Of a stretch of DNA of 39,141 bases, positions 1 through 9,999 are shown piece after piece. Position 1 is the first letter of the stretch. Each line of letters begins with the position of its first letter. The position numbers and the translations under genes were made by a program. The stretch is from an uncultured bacterium (GTDB lineage Bacteria > Patescibacteriota > Minisyncoccia > Phycocordibacterales > CAIZLB01). The notes under the pieces are model-generated. The model was not told the DNA's origin, did not search any database, and saw only the letters and a program-made list of their open reading frames with translations. The DNA is taken from contig CAINHC010000013.1 in assembly GCA_903848795.1 (NCBI GenBank), positions 1 through 39,141 on the forward strand. Direction: 5' to 3'.

Positions 1-77
1 AACCCATGTTTGGGATCGTTTGTGTAAATCGATTCCAATATATATTTTGTTATTCATACTTTGTTTATATGAAATTA

Positions 78-110
78 ATAATCGTACCTGACTGGGGTAC
101 GATTATATTT
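78..110. terminator. Hairpin followed by T-rich tract; probable rho-independent terminator
   Basis: ataatcgtacc-tgactgg-ggtacgattat (11 bp stem) followed by attttac. Confidence 0.55.
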
Positions 111-134
111 TACAGTATGGGGTTCTATGGTGTC

Positions 135-167
135 ACCCCACGTGGCCACAATTAGGTCGCGTGGGGT
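135..167. repeat. Inverted repeat/hairpin in intergenic region
   Basis: accccacg ... cgtggggt, 8 bp arms. Confidence 0.4.
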
Positions 168-218
168 TTGTTATATCAATAGAATTCATGAAGTTAGCCA
201 AATCGCTGAAAATATTGT

Positions 219-1085
219 ATGCTTTGCCATAATATGTCTATTATATTGATAAGTATTTGTGCTTTTATCTTCACTGTCCTTGGGGGTCTTTTTGCCTTGA
301 AGTTTAAGGATAAATTGCATTTGATTATCGGATTTTCTGCCGGCGCCATCTTGGGCGTTGCTTTTTTTGATTTGATTCCGGAAGCGATTGAGCTTGCCGG
401 AGATTCATTTAAGACAAATCAAATAGTGTCATTGGTCGCGTTTGGTTTTCTACTTTATATGCTTGTCGATCGTTTTGTCATTTCTCACAATCATAAATCT
501 GGCGAGTATTGCGAATGCGAGGACGATACGTATGCGGATATTGAAGATGGTGAATTTGAAGAATGTGAATGTGGACATGATCATGGTCATGGTCATTCTC
601 GCGAACACGAAGATTCTCACGATGAAATTGATGAGGCTCTCAATCACGATAAAAGAGGCTCTCTTGGTGCATTGAGTCTTTCAGTTCACAGCTTTTTGGA
701 TGGCGTTTCAATTGGCATTGCTTTCCAAGTATCTAGTGCAGTTGGAATTATTGTTACAACCGCTGTTTTGATTCATGACTTTTCAGATGGATTAAATACA
801 GTGAATATGATTTTGAAAAATAATGGAGAGAGAAAACAGGCACTGAAGTGGCTAGCGATTGATGCGATTGCACCGGTTTTGGGAGTTATCTCAACTCTAT
901 TTTTTACAATTCCTAAAACTGCGCTTGGTTTAATCTTGGCAATGTTTGCAGGATTCTTTATTTATATCGCATCAAGTAATATGATTCCAGAAAGTCATCA
1001 TGAGCATTCAACAAAATGGACGACTCTTATGACCGTGCTTGGTATGGCTGTGTTGTATGTTGCAATAACTTTGGCGGGAATTTAA
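219..1085 (+). CDS. ZIP family metal transporter; start may be the second Met at 234
   Basis: Multi-TM protein with His-rich cytoplasmic loop (CECGHDHGHGHSREHEDSHDE) and ZIP-like HSFLDGVSIG / HDFSDGLN motifs. Confidence 0.85.
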   Translation: MLCHNMSIILISICAFIFTVLGGLFALKFKDKLHLIIGFSAGAILGVAFFDLIPEAIELAGDSFKTNQIVSLVAFGFLLYMLVDRFVISHNHKSGEYCECEDDTYADIEDGEFEECECGHDHGHGHSREHEDSHDEIDEALNHDKRGSLGALSLSVHSFLDGVSIGIAFQVSSAVGIIVTTAVLIHDFSDGLNTVNMILKNNGERKQALKWLAIDAIAPVLGVISTLFFTIPKTALGLILAMFAGFFIYIASSNMIPESHHEHSTKWTTLMTVLGMAVLYVAITLAGI

Positions 1086-1114
1086 TTTGATGGAAATTTA
1101 TTTAGCTTAAAAAA

Positions 1115-2419
1115 ATGAACAAAAACTTCTCCTTCAAAATTGAAAAAGAATTGGAACAAGGAACCATTGCGCGAGCTGGTGTTATTCACACTCCCCACGG
1201 AGATATCAAAACTCCTGCATTTGTGACAGTTGGAACGAAGGCAACGGTTAAAGCTGTGCCACCTGAGATGTTAAAAGATTTAGGTGCGCAAGTTGCCCTA
1301 GCAAATACATATCACTTATATTTGCAACCAGGAGAGAAGACAATAAAAAATCACGGAGGAATTCACAAGTTTATGAATTGGTCAGGGCCTACAATGACAG
1401 ACTCAGGAGGGTTTCAGGTTTTCTCCTTGGGAAGCGCGTTTGGTAAAGGAATTTCAAAATTAATTAAAGGTCGGAATGCGAACAAAAACTTCGGATCAGA
1501 TTTTGAAGATGAAATTCCACTGCCAGAGCAAACAGAATCTACATTGAACAAAGGGGCAGTTGAGAAAGTTCTATCAACTCGCGATGGGGAAGATCAGGTA
1601 ATGCAATCGGCAAAGATTGATGCACAGGGGGTGATGTTTAGATCAATCATCGATGGAAGTGCACATTATTTTACACCTGAAAAATCTATTCAAATTCAAA
1701 ATGATATTGGCGCTGATATTATTTTTGCATTCGATGAATGTACATCGCCTCATGAATCTCTTCACTATCAAGCAGAGGCACTGGATAGAACTCACAGATG
1801 GGCGAAGCAGTGTTTGTCATATCATATAAAAAGCGGTCACGCAGAGAATCAGGCGCTTTTTGCAGTGGTTCAAGGTGGAAGACATGAGGGCCTTAGACGT
1901 GAGAGCGCCAGAGCACTTTCAGAAATGAATATTGATGGAGAACACTTTGATGGATATGGAATTGGAGGGTCATTTGAAAAAGAGGATATGGGTGATGCTG
2001 TGAGATGGGTTAATAGTGAGTTGCCGAAAGATAAGCCGAGACACTTGCTTGGCATCGGTGAACCCGAGGATCTTTTTGGAGCAGTTGAGAATGGTTGTGA
2101 TTTATTTGACTGTGTGATGCCAACAAGAAATGCAAGAAATGGCGGGCTACTGACTCGAGCGGGGAAAATAAATATTTTAAATACTGAATATAGGGAAGAC
2201 CTGCGACCGATAGAGGAGGGTTGTGGATGTTATACCTGTAAAAATTATACAAGAAGTTATGTGGCGCATCTCTTTCGTGCCAAGGAAATGTTGGCCGGGA
2301 CGCTTGCGAGCGTTCATAATTTATACTTTTTAATACATTTGGTGGACGAAATGCGCCAAGCAATTTTGGATGGAAGCTTTAAAGAGATGAAGGAAGAATT
2401 TTTGAAGGGGTGGAAATAG
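1115..2419 (+). CDS. tgt: Queuine/archaeosine tRNA-ribosyltransferase family (TGT)
   Basis: TPAFVTVGTKATVKAVPPEML, DSGGFQVFSLG, FAVVQGG, GIGGSF, DCVMPTRNARNG, C-terminal CGCYTCKNYTRSYVAHLFRAKEMLAGTLASVHN zinc motif. Confidence 0.95.
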   Translation: MNKNFSFKIEKELEQGTIARAGVIHTPHGDIKTPAFVTVGTKATVKAVPPEMLKDLGAQVALANTYHLYLQPGEKTIKNHGGIHKFMNWSGPTMTDSGGFQVFSLGSAFGKGISKLIKGRNANKNFGSDFEDEIPLPEQTESTLNKGAVEKVLSTRDGEDQVMQSAKIDAQGVMFRSIIDGSAHYFTPEKSIQIQNDIGADIIFAFDECTSPHESLHYQAEALDRTHRWAKQCLSYHIKSGHAENQALFAVVQGGRHEGLRRESARALSEMNIDGEHFDGYGIGGSFEKEDMGDAVRWVNSELPKDKPRHLLGIGEPEDLFGAVENGCDLFDCVMPTRNARNGGLLTRAGKINILNTEYREDLRPIEEGCGCYTCKNYTRSYVAHLFRAKEMLAGTLASVHNLYFLIHLVDEMRQAILDGSFKEMKEEFLKGWK

Positions 2420-2544
2420 TCCATGGAAGATACATGACCTGATTTTGTATAAGTGTTCTTGTAGCGAAATAGTGTATCATTTTAATACAAATAGAAACAA
2501 GGCTTAGAAACAAGGTCAGAAGTATGTAGTGGGCATGTAGTAAA

Positions 2545-3276
2545 TTACCTAATATTTGTAATAAATTCCTCAGCCGCCTCCATATTATCTGGTCCATTTA
2601 CTGATTGCCATTTTGTAAATTCGAAAGCTTTCAGTGGATAGTTTTGAAGATTTGCAAATAGGGTATGAGGTAGGCCGATTTCTCCATCTCGTGTTTCAAT
2701 TTCTGGAAAATCAAAAATCTCGCGCGATAAAACGTAGAATCCATTCGCAAAATAATCAAGGACTTTTTCGCCGTCTTCCTTATTGTGTCGTCTGAAGCCT
2801 GTGACAAAGTCGCCTGATTTTCCATCTTTTCCACCCGCTCCGTCACCGGAGTCAATTCCCAAATAATTGTATGGCATAACAACGTGAGAAATTCCCATTC
2901 CAGGCACGGCGCACTCGATCGCTCTTTCAATGTCTTCTTCAAGTAATAAATCATCGCAATTAGAAACACAAAATAGGCCTTCACCAATTAAATCTTTGCA
3001 TAGTTTGAGCGCAGATAGAGTTCCTCTTTTATGCTCCGGAGTTTGAACAGTGTACGCGATATTGTGATTTTTATAATTGTCACCAAAATATTCCTTTATC
3101 ATCCACCCCAGCTCATCATTTATTACAAAAACAATATCAGACACATGATTTAAATATGGTGCAACAACATAATCAAGCAGGGTCTTGTCGCCAAGCTTAA
3201 TTAAGCCCTTGGGAATTTCTTTGGTTAGGGGATAGAAACGGGTGCCATATCCCGCGGCGAGGATTACTAATTTCAT
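2545..3276 (-). CDS. Sugar-phosphate nucleotidyltransferase (NTP_transferase family)
   Basis: N-terminal MKLVILAAGYGTRFYPLTKEIPKGLIKLGDKTLLDYVV signature. Confidence 0.88.
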   Translation of the reverse strand: MKLVILAAGYGTRFYPLTKEIPKGLIKLGDKTLLDYVVAPYLNHVSDIVFVINDELGWMIKEYFGDNYKNHNIAYTVQTPEHKRGTLSALKLCKDLIGEGLFCVSNCDDLLLEEDIERAIECAVPGMGISHVVMPYNYLGIDSGDGAGGKDGKSGDFVTGFRRHNKEDGEKVLDYFANGFYVLSREIFDFPEIETRDGEIGLPHTLFANLQNYPLKAFEFTKWQSVNGPDNMEAAEEFITNIR

Positions 3277-3311
3277 TTTTGAAGTTTTTAATATTGATTT
3301 TCTTATCGTGT

Positions 3312-3364
3312 CATATTCATATTCATAATCATAATCGTATTCGTAATCATAATTATTATTATTT
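3312..3364. repeat. Imperfect hexanucleotide microsatellite (ATTCAT/AATCAT/ATTCGT)
   Basis: atattcatattcataatcataatcgtattcgtaatcataattattatt read directly. Confidence 0.75.
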
Positions 3365-3377
3365 TAACCCCCATCAA

Positions 3378-3698
3378 TCAAAGTTGATACCCCGGAGAAG
3401 ATGGTGACCATCGAGGTTCAGAAGGTTTGGAATTAATAAGATCTTTTAATATTTCTATTATATCGTTTTCTGATATAATAAACCAACGTATTTGACTTTT
3501 AGGGCCCATATTCTTTATAAGACCCCTATCTTTTAATTTTTTAATTATTGGATACAAAGTCATCCTTGGTATTTTGGTAGTTCTTACTAACTGGGACAAT
3601 AGTAGAGGGTCATTATTGTATAAAACATGTAAAATACGGATTTCATTTTTAGATAATTGAAAGATTTTAATACCTTTTTCATTTATTAAGATAGTCAT
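3378..3698 (-). CDS. Winged-helix transcriptional regulator (MarR/TrmB-like)
   Basis: LSKNEIRILHVLYNNDPLLLSQLVRTTKIPRMTLYPIIKKLKDRGLIKN wHTH pattern. Confidence 0.65.
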   Translation of the reverse strand: MTILINEKGIKIFQLSKNEIRILHVLYNNDPLLLSQLVRTTKIPRMTLYPIIKKLKDRGLIKNMGPKSQIRWFIISENDIIEILKDLINSKPSEPRWSPSSPGYQL

Positions 3699-4016
3699 TC
3701 ATTTAGATTTTTAGGATTAATAATGTAGTAGTGTAAAACTTTCGGGCTAATATGTAAAATGTAACGGAAAAAACGTCAATTTTTGTAAAAGGGGTAAAAC
3801 CTTCAAGGCCAATCTGCGTTCAATCGGTTCGTAATATGGGGGGGTAATTACAAGATTGACGAAAATACCGTCAATTTTACATAATAGGTGAATATTTTTG
3901 CTCCATTTTGTTATATACTCAACCTTTACATAAGGCGATGATACTGGTAACGAAACTGGATCAACACTAGTGGCAATTTTGTCTTTTAAATACGCAAATG
4001 CTATTATCAATACACG

Positions 4017-6305
4017 ATGAAATCAAAAATTGATTCAAATAAGTCTAATAAGGGTGCAGATAAGGGTGCAAAATCTGATAAAGCCGCTAAAACCGCAGGG
4101 CTTGATAAAAATTCAGGGGTCTTTCATCTATCCACCGAATACACCCCCGCCGGCGACCAACCGCAGGCTATTTCGAAATTGCTGACAGGACTTGAGAAGG
4201 GGCTTCGATATCAAACCCTCTTTGGAGTAACAGGCTCTGGAAAGACATACACAATGGCCAATGTCATTGCAAAAGTTGGGAAGCCTACTCTTGTTATCGC
4301 CCACAACAAAACGCTCGCTGCCCAATTGGCGCAAGAGTATAGAGAATTTTTTCCAAATAACGCGGTGCACTATTTTGTATCATATTATGACTACTATCAA
4401 CCAGAAGCGTATATTTCCGCATCTGATACATATATAGAGAAGGAAGCGCAAATCAACGAAGAAATTGAGCGTCTTCGTCACGCTTCAACTCAGGCCTTGC
4501 TGACTCGTAAGGATGTAATTATTGTCGCGTCAGTTTCTTGCATTTATGGATTGGGATCACCAAAAGAATATGAGAAGGTGAATTTTAAAATTGAAAAGGG
4601 AATGAAAGCGGATAGATCTGAATTTGTTAGACGATTAATTGGAATGTATTTTGAAAGAACAAATGCGGACTTAACCCCTGGAACTTTCAGAGCGATGGGA
4701 AATGCGATTGAAATAATGCCGGTGAGTGAGAGAATTGTTTATAAGGTGAAGATTGAAAAAGGCGTAGTGAGCGCGGGCGTAGATGGTGGAACGGGCGCAA
4801 TTTCGAGTGTTGGAGAAATCGTTTCTGAAATTACAATCATTGATGCGATAACCAGAAATATTATCGAGGATACAAATGCGTTATTTTTATTCCCAGCTAA
4901 ACACTTCGTTACTCCTGAAAATGAAAGAGCTCGCGCGGTTGCTGATATTAAGGCGGAGCTTGATAAGCGCCTAAAGGAATTAGATGCTGAAGGAAAAATT
5001 ATTGAAGCAGAGCGACTTCGCAGAAGAACTACATATGACTTGGCGTTGATAAGAGAGGTTGGATATTGTAATGGAATTGAAAATTATTCCAGACATTTTT
5101 CTGGAATGGCACCAGGTGAGGCGCCTGATACGTTACTTTCATATTTTCCTCATAAAGAAGATGGGTCACCAGATTTCTTGACGGTAATTGATGAATCACA
5201 CGTTGCAGTCCCTCAACTTAATGGAATGTTTGCAGGAGACGCATCGAGGAAAAAGAATTTGATTGATTATGGATTCAGATTGCCTTCTGCGGCAGATAAC
5301 AGACCGCTGAAGTTTAATGAATTTGAACAGAGGGTGGGTCAGGTTATTTTCACAACGGCAACTCCTGGAAAATTTGAGTTTGAACAAAGCACTCAAATTG
5401 TCGAGCAGATTATTAGACCAACCGGACTAATTGACCCAGTGCTAGTTGTGAAGCCTGTGACTGCACTCGCAAAAGTGAAGGCTGGCAAGGACGCTGATGG
5501 AAAAAAAGTGGAGGCACGCGACGGAAACACTGGGCAGATTTTTGATTTTATCGAAGAAGCCAAGAAGGTTATAAAAAATAATCAGCGTGCCATCGCAACA
5601 ACTTTGACAAAGAAGATGGCTGAAGATTTAACTGAATATTTGAAGGAGCAAGGAATTAAAACAGCCTATATTCACAGCGATATAATGACGCTGGAGCGAA
5701 TTCAGATTCTGACTGACTTTAGACGTGGTGTTTATGACATTCTGGTCGGAGTCAACCTTCTTCGTGAAGGATTGGATCTACCAGAAGTTTCTTTGATTGG
5801 AATTCTGGATGCGGACAAGGAAGGATTTCTTCGATCTGAATCTGCGCTCATTCAAACGATCGGACGTGCCGCAAGAAATGTGGATGGCCGTGTTATTTTA
5901 TATGCTGATCATATGACTGGTTCAATGGAGAGATCGATTAAGGAAACTGAGAGAAGACGCGGACTTCAACTTGCATACAATAAGGAGCATGGAATCACTC
6001 CTCAAACTATTATAAAAAGAATCAACGATATTACCGATCACATTAAAAGTGATCATCAAAAAACTGTTGGTAAATTAATTCTTCTAGACGAATTGGAATT
6101 TGCAAAAAATCCAGATAAGCTGATTAAGTCCAAAGAAAAGCAAATGGAAGAAGCTGTAAAGATTTTGGATTTTGAAACTGCTGCCATCTTGCGTGATGAG
6201 ATAAAAGAACTTATGGAGCGCACACTGAAGAAACAAAAGAAAGAGGCGAAGGAAAAGCGCGAAGTAAACAAGGGTTCAAGAGCAAGAAAGCAGATGTTGG
6301 AGTAG
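4017..6305 (+). CDS. uvrB: Excinuclease ABC subunit UvrB
   Basis: YTPAGDQPQAI, GVTGSGKTYTMANVI, YFVSYYDYYQPEAYIS, TIGRAARNVDGRVI, C-terminal UVR motif. Confidence 0.97.
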   Translation: MKSKIDSNKSNKGADKGAKSDKAAKTAGLDKNSGVFHLSTEYTPAGDQPQAISKLLTGLEKGLRYQTLFGVTGSGKTYTMANVIAKVGKPTLVIAHNKTLAAQLAQEYREFFPNNAVHYFVSYYDYYQPEAYISASDTYIEKEAQINEEIERLRHASTQALLTRKDVIIVASVSCIYGLGSPKEYEKVNFKIEKGMKADRSEFVRRLIGMYFERTNADLTPGTFRAMGNAIEIMPVSERIVYKVKIEKGVVSAGVDGGTGAISSVGEIVSEITIIDAITRNIIEDTNALFLFPAKHFVTPENERARAVADIKAELDKRLKELDAEGKIIEAERLRRRTTYDLALIREVGYCNGIENYSRHFSGMAPGEAPDTLLSYFPHKEDGSPDFLTVIDESHVAVPQLNGMFAGDASRKKNLIDYGFRLPSAADNRPLKFNEFEQRVGQVIFTTATPGKFEFEQSTQIVEQIIRPTGLIDPVLVVKPVTALAKVKAGKDADGKKVEARDGNTGQIFDFIEEAKKVIKNNQRAIATTLTKKMAEDLTEYLKEQGIKTAYIHSDIMTLERIQILTDFRRGVYDILVGVNLLREGLDLPEVSLIGILDADKEGFLRSESALIQTIGRAARNVDGRVILYADHMTGSMERSIKETERRRGLQLAYNKEHGITPQTIIKRINDITDHIKSDHQKTVGKLILLDELEFAKNPDKLIKSKEKQMEEAVKILDFETAAILRDEIKELMERTLKKQKKEAKEKREVNKGSRARKQMLE

Positions 6306-6366
6306 TCGTAGACTACTAGAATAGTCGGCGGAGACTATTGCGATATTCGACCGAGACCGCATAAAA

Positions 6367-6400
6367 ATGGCCCGCCGGAATTTTCCGGCGGGCCATGCTT
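6367..6400. terminator. Bidirectional rho-independent terminator between convergent uvrB and the minus-strand ORF
   Basis: atggcccgccggaa-tt-ttccggcgggccat with A tract before and T tract after. Confidence 0.85.
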
Positions 6401-6419
6401 TTGTAGACTTATTTACTCA

Positions 6420-6812
6420 TTACCCCTCCATTTGAGCTGTATCGAAATCGTTGTCGCTCTCAATCTGTAGATAAAGAGCTAACATGCAGACCTGGATCGT
6501 CCCCATAATTGCTGGTTTACAACTACAAGGGTTGTCATCACTCGGGGAAAAAGGGATTTGATTATTCAACACGTTGAGCCACGCAAGGACTTCAGCTATT
6601 GATCTTGAAAATGGTGTTATATACTGTGGATCATCTTCAGGATTTATAAAATCGACGTGTTTTGCCAACGGAATCAGTGATTTAATCTCTTCACACGCCT
6701 GACATATTGCATTGTCGTCGGGTGTACCATTTTTGGGATCTGTCATACAACAGGAGTAAACTGCATGCTGTAAGACCCTGAGTAATGGATACTTTCCTAA
6801 TGTAGTAGACAT
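6420..6812 (-). CDS. Hypothetical Cys-containing protein, orphan
   Basis: 130 aa ORF immediately after a strong bidirectional terminator; CxxC (ICQAC) and CSC motifs; no family recognised. Confidence 0.6.
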   Translation of the reverse strand: MSTTLGKYPLLRVLQHAVYSCCMTDPKNGTPDDNAICQACEEIKSLIPLAKHVDFINPEDDPQYITPFSRSIAEVLAWLNVLNNQIPFSPSDDNPCSCKPAIMGTIQVCMLALYLQIESDNDFDTAQMEG

Positions 6813-7012
6813 TGTATTCTGAGGTTTGAATTTTCTGGGTATTATCTGAATTTGGGAACCGTTCCTAAATCCTCAACTATCATATTTTTTATTAGAAAAA
6901 AGTCAACTGTCACTCTATTGTTTTGCTTCTTATCCCAAAATACTCTATACTAACAGTAACGGCGAAATGAGCCGGTTTTTGTCGTTCCGCGACTAATATT
7001 TAAAATACAACC

Positions 7013-9988
7013 ATGACTAATTCAAAAAAAACTCCAGAAAATAACAATAAAAAGAAGGGCCTTAAAAGCCCCGTTGTTAGCGGTAAAGCCAAAAAGACAG
7101 CAGAAGCTTCTGCTAAAGCAGGTACATCCACTGCGGGCGTTCATATCGGCACTCTGGTCCATGATACTCAACACGGTGCGCAACATGGAACTACAAACAA
7201 CCCCGCACTCTCTGGAGATATAATAAGTATAAGAGGTGCTAGAACTCACAACCTCAAAAACATCACCGTCGATATGCCTCGTAATAAAATGGTGGTTATT
7301 ACCGGTCTCTCTGGCTCAGGAAAATCATCTCTTGCGTTCGATACAATTTTTGCAGAAGGGCAGAGAAGATATATTGAATCACTCTCTTCTTACGCACGCC
7401 AATTTTTGCGTCAATTACAAAAGCCTGATGTTGATGAGATAATTGGACTCTCACCCGCTATTTCAATTGATCAAAAATCTAGATCAAATAATCCTCGTTC
7501 AACTGTTGCAACTATTACAGAAATTTACGACTACTTGCGTATTCTTTTTGCAAGAATCGGAAAGCCACATTGTCTAACTTGCGGAAGAGAAATCAAAAAA
7601 CTTTCTAAGGAAGAAATTCTTTCAACAATTTTCAATACCGTTACTCAATCATCAAATTCTTCAAGCAAGGACGGCGTGGCGGGTGCTGGCAATGGCGCTG
7701 GTATCAATAAAGTAATGGGCGTTGATATTGATAAAGCGATGTTCAAGATTTACGCTCCTGTTGTCATTGGAAGAAAGGGAGAATATTATCAAATGCTTTA
7801 TGATCTTTTGGGAAAGGGATATGAAGAGGTGAGAATCGACGGTGAGATAAAAAACCTGAGACATCAAATAATTCTTTCAAAAACTAAGAAGCATAATATC
7901 GATGTTTTGGTTGATCAATTTTACATTTCAGAAATTGGCGATAATTCTGCAAGTTTCAGAGAGCGCTTAAACGAAGCGGTGGAGAAAGCACTTCATGAAG
8001 CTGATGGATTAATTAGAATTATCAGCGATGCGGATGAGGTAATAGCACATGGTGGAACGGCCGGCGGCAATGTTGGACCAGACGGCAAAAAAATAAAAAC
8101 AAAATCAAAAGGGGATGCAGCCGAAGCTCAAGTTGGCCATCTTATTTCCTCAAAATTCATGTGTCCACATGATGGCTTTTCATTTCCAGAAGTGGAGCCT
8201 AGACTTTTTTCATTCAACTCTCCATATGGAGCGTGTCCAGAATGTAACGGTTTGGGCACAAGAGAATTTTTTATAAAAGATCCTTGTCCTGTTTGTAAGG
8301 GAGCTCGTCTGCGACCGGAGGCACTTTATGTTTTTCTTAAATCCGCAAACCCGATGGAATCTATCGTCGACACAGTTGGAGAAGTTAAAAGAGGGGATAA
8401 TAAAAATATCAACGTTGTCGATTTAACAAAAATGACAATTCAAACTTCAATTAAATTCTTTGAGACATTACCACTTACTCCAACTGAAGCAGATATTTCA
8501 AGAATCGTAATAAAAGAAATTGTTTCAAGACTAAAGTTTATGGAAAACGTGGGAATAGAATATTTATCACTCGATAGGCGTGCAAACACACTCTCAGGTG
8601 GAGAAGCACAGCGCATTAGACTTGCATCACAGCTTGGATCAGGTCTTGTTGGTGCGATGTACGTATTAGATGAACCTACAATTGGGCTTCATCAGCGTGA
8701 TAATGACCGTTTGATTAACACTCTTTTGCAACTCCGGGATATGGGAAATTCCGTGATTGTCGTTGAACACGATGAGGATACAATTTTTGCATCTGATTAT
8801 ATTGTTGATATTGGCCCTGGTGCTGGAGTTCACGGTGGTCACGTTGTTGTGTCTGGTTGGCTTGATAAGCTTTTGACATCGAAGAAAAATGAGTCTGCCT
8901 CTGTTACGCTTGAATACTTAAGAGGGGAGAAGGTTATTGAACTTCCTGAGAGAAGACGTGATGAAAATCACGGCTGGATAAAAATTGTTGGCGCAACGGT
9001 TAACAATATCAAAAATGTAAATGTCGATGTTCCACTTGGTAGAATGACATCCGTAACTGGAGTATCTGGTTCTGGAAAATCTTCTTTTGTATATGAGGTG
9101 CTACACAAAAACCTGCTCGCTCGATTGGACCGTGATCATAGAAGTGCAAATATTTATAATTGTGTAAGTTTCTCGGGTACTGAATATTTGGGAAGAACTG
9201 TTTTGATTGACCAATCACCTATTGGAAGAACTCCGAGATCAAACCCCGCAACTTATACGGGTGCTTTTACTCATATCAGAGATCTATTTGCTGAGACAAT
9301 AGAGGCTCGCGCTCGTGGATGGAAATCAAGTCGATTTAGTTTCAATGTAAAAGGTGGACGATGTGAAAACTGCCAAGGAAACGGAATGATTGAAGTTGAA
9401 ATGCACTTCTTGCCTACAGTTTATGTGACATGTGATATTTGTAATGGAAAGCGGTTCATGAAAGAAACGCTAGAAGTTAAATATAAAAATAAAAGTATTT
9501 ACGATGTTTTGAAAATGACGGTAGAGGAAGCAAATATTTTCTTTGATGATATTCCTTCAATTGCTGATCGTCTAAAAACTTTGCAAGAAGTTGGTCTTGG
9601 ATATCTTGAACTTGGACAATCTGCAACAACACTCTCTGGTGGAGAAGCACAGCGTGTGAAAGTTTCCGCCGAACTTTACAGGGAGCATATTCAAAAAACA
9701 ATTTATCTTTTGGATGAACCGACAATTGGTTTGCATTATGAAGATGTTAGAAAGCTTATTGATATTTTGCAAAGATTAGTGAGAAGAGGAAATACTGTTG
9801 TGATTATTGAACACAATATGGATATTATTAAGTGTTCAGACTATATTATTGACATTGGACCTGAGGGCGGGGACAAGGGTGGTAAGATTGTTGCAGTTGG
9901 AACACCCGAGGAGGTTGCGAAGAACCCTGCAAGCTATACAGGACAACATTTGGATAAGGTGCTGAAGAAGTGGCATTTTTCCGCTTAA
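7013..9988 (+). CDS. uvrA: Excinuclease ABC subunit UvrA
   Basis: [38 protein letters not shown], two ABC signatures (LSGGEAQR), zinc modules ([27 protein letters not shown]). Confidence 0.97.
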   Translation: MTNSKKTPENNNKKKGLKSPVVSGKAKKTAEASAKAGTSTAGVHIGTLVHDTQHGAQHGTTNNPALSGDIISIRGARTHNLKNITVDMPRNKMVVITGLSGSGKSSLAFDTIFAEGQRRYIESLSSYARQFLRQLQKPDVDEIIGLSPAISIDQKSRSNNPRSTVATITEIYDYLRILFARIGKPHCLTCGREIKKLSKEEILSTIFNTVTQSSNSSSKDGVAGAGNGAGINKVMGVDIDKAMFKIYAPVVIGRKGEYYQMLYDLLGKGYEEVRIDGEIKNLRHQIILSKTKKHNIDVLVDQFYISEIGDNSASFRERLNEAVEKALHEADGLIRIISDADEVIAHGGTAGGNVGPDGKKIKTKSKGDAAEAQVGHLISSKFMCPHDGFSFPEVEPRLFSFNSPYGACPECNGLGTREFFIKDPCPVCKGARLRPEALYVFLKSANPMESIVDTVGEVKRGDNKNINVVDLTKMTIQTSIKFFETLPLTPTEADISRIVIKEIVSRLKFMENVGIEYLSLDRRANTLSGGEAQRIRLASQLGSGLVGAMYVLDEPTIGLHQRDNDRLINTLLQLRDMGNSVIVVEHDEDTIFASDYIVDIGPGAGVHGGHVVVSGWLDKLLTSKKNESASVTLEYLRGEKVIELPERRRDENHGWIKIVGATVNNIKNVNVDVPLGRMTSVTGVSGSGKSSFVYEVLHKNLLARLDRDHRSANIYNCVSFSGTEYLGRTVLIDQSPIGRTPRSNPATYTGAFTHIRDLFAETIEARARGWKSSRFSFNVKGGRCENCQGNGMIEVEMHFLPTVYVTCDICNGKRFMKETLEVKYKNKSIYDVLKMTVEEANIFFDDIPSIADRLKTLQEVGLGYLELGQSATTLSGGEAQRVKVSAELYREHIQKTIYLLDEPTIGLHYEDVRKLIDILQRLVRRGNTVVIIEHNMDIIKCSDYIIDIGPEGGDKGGKIVAVGTPEEVAKNPASYTGQHLDKVLKKWHFSA

Positions 9989-9999
9989 ACCATCTTAAG

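Noticed and set aside
2010-2363. 117-aa minus ORF antisense to tgt
   Set aside because: Lies opposite a clearly conserved coding frame; probably a by-product of codon bias.
3747-4010. 87-aa minus-strand ORF upstream of uvrB
   Set aside because: No recognisable family; overlaps the uvrB promoter area and repeats; insufficient support for a gene.
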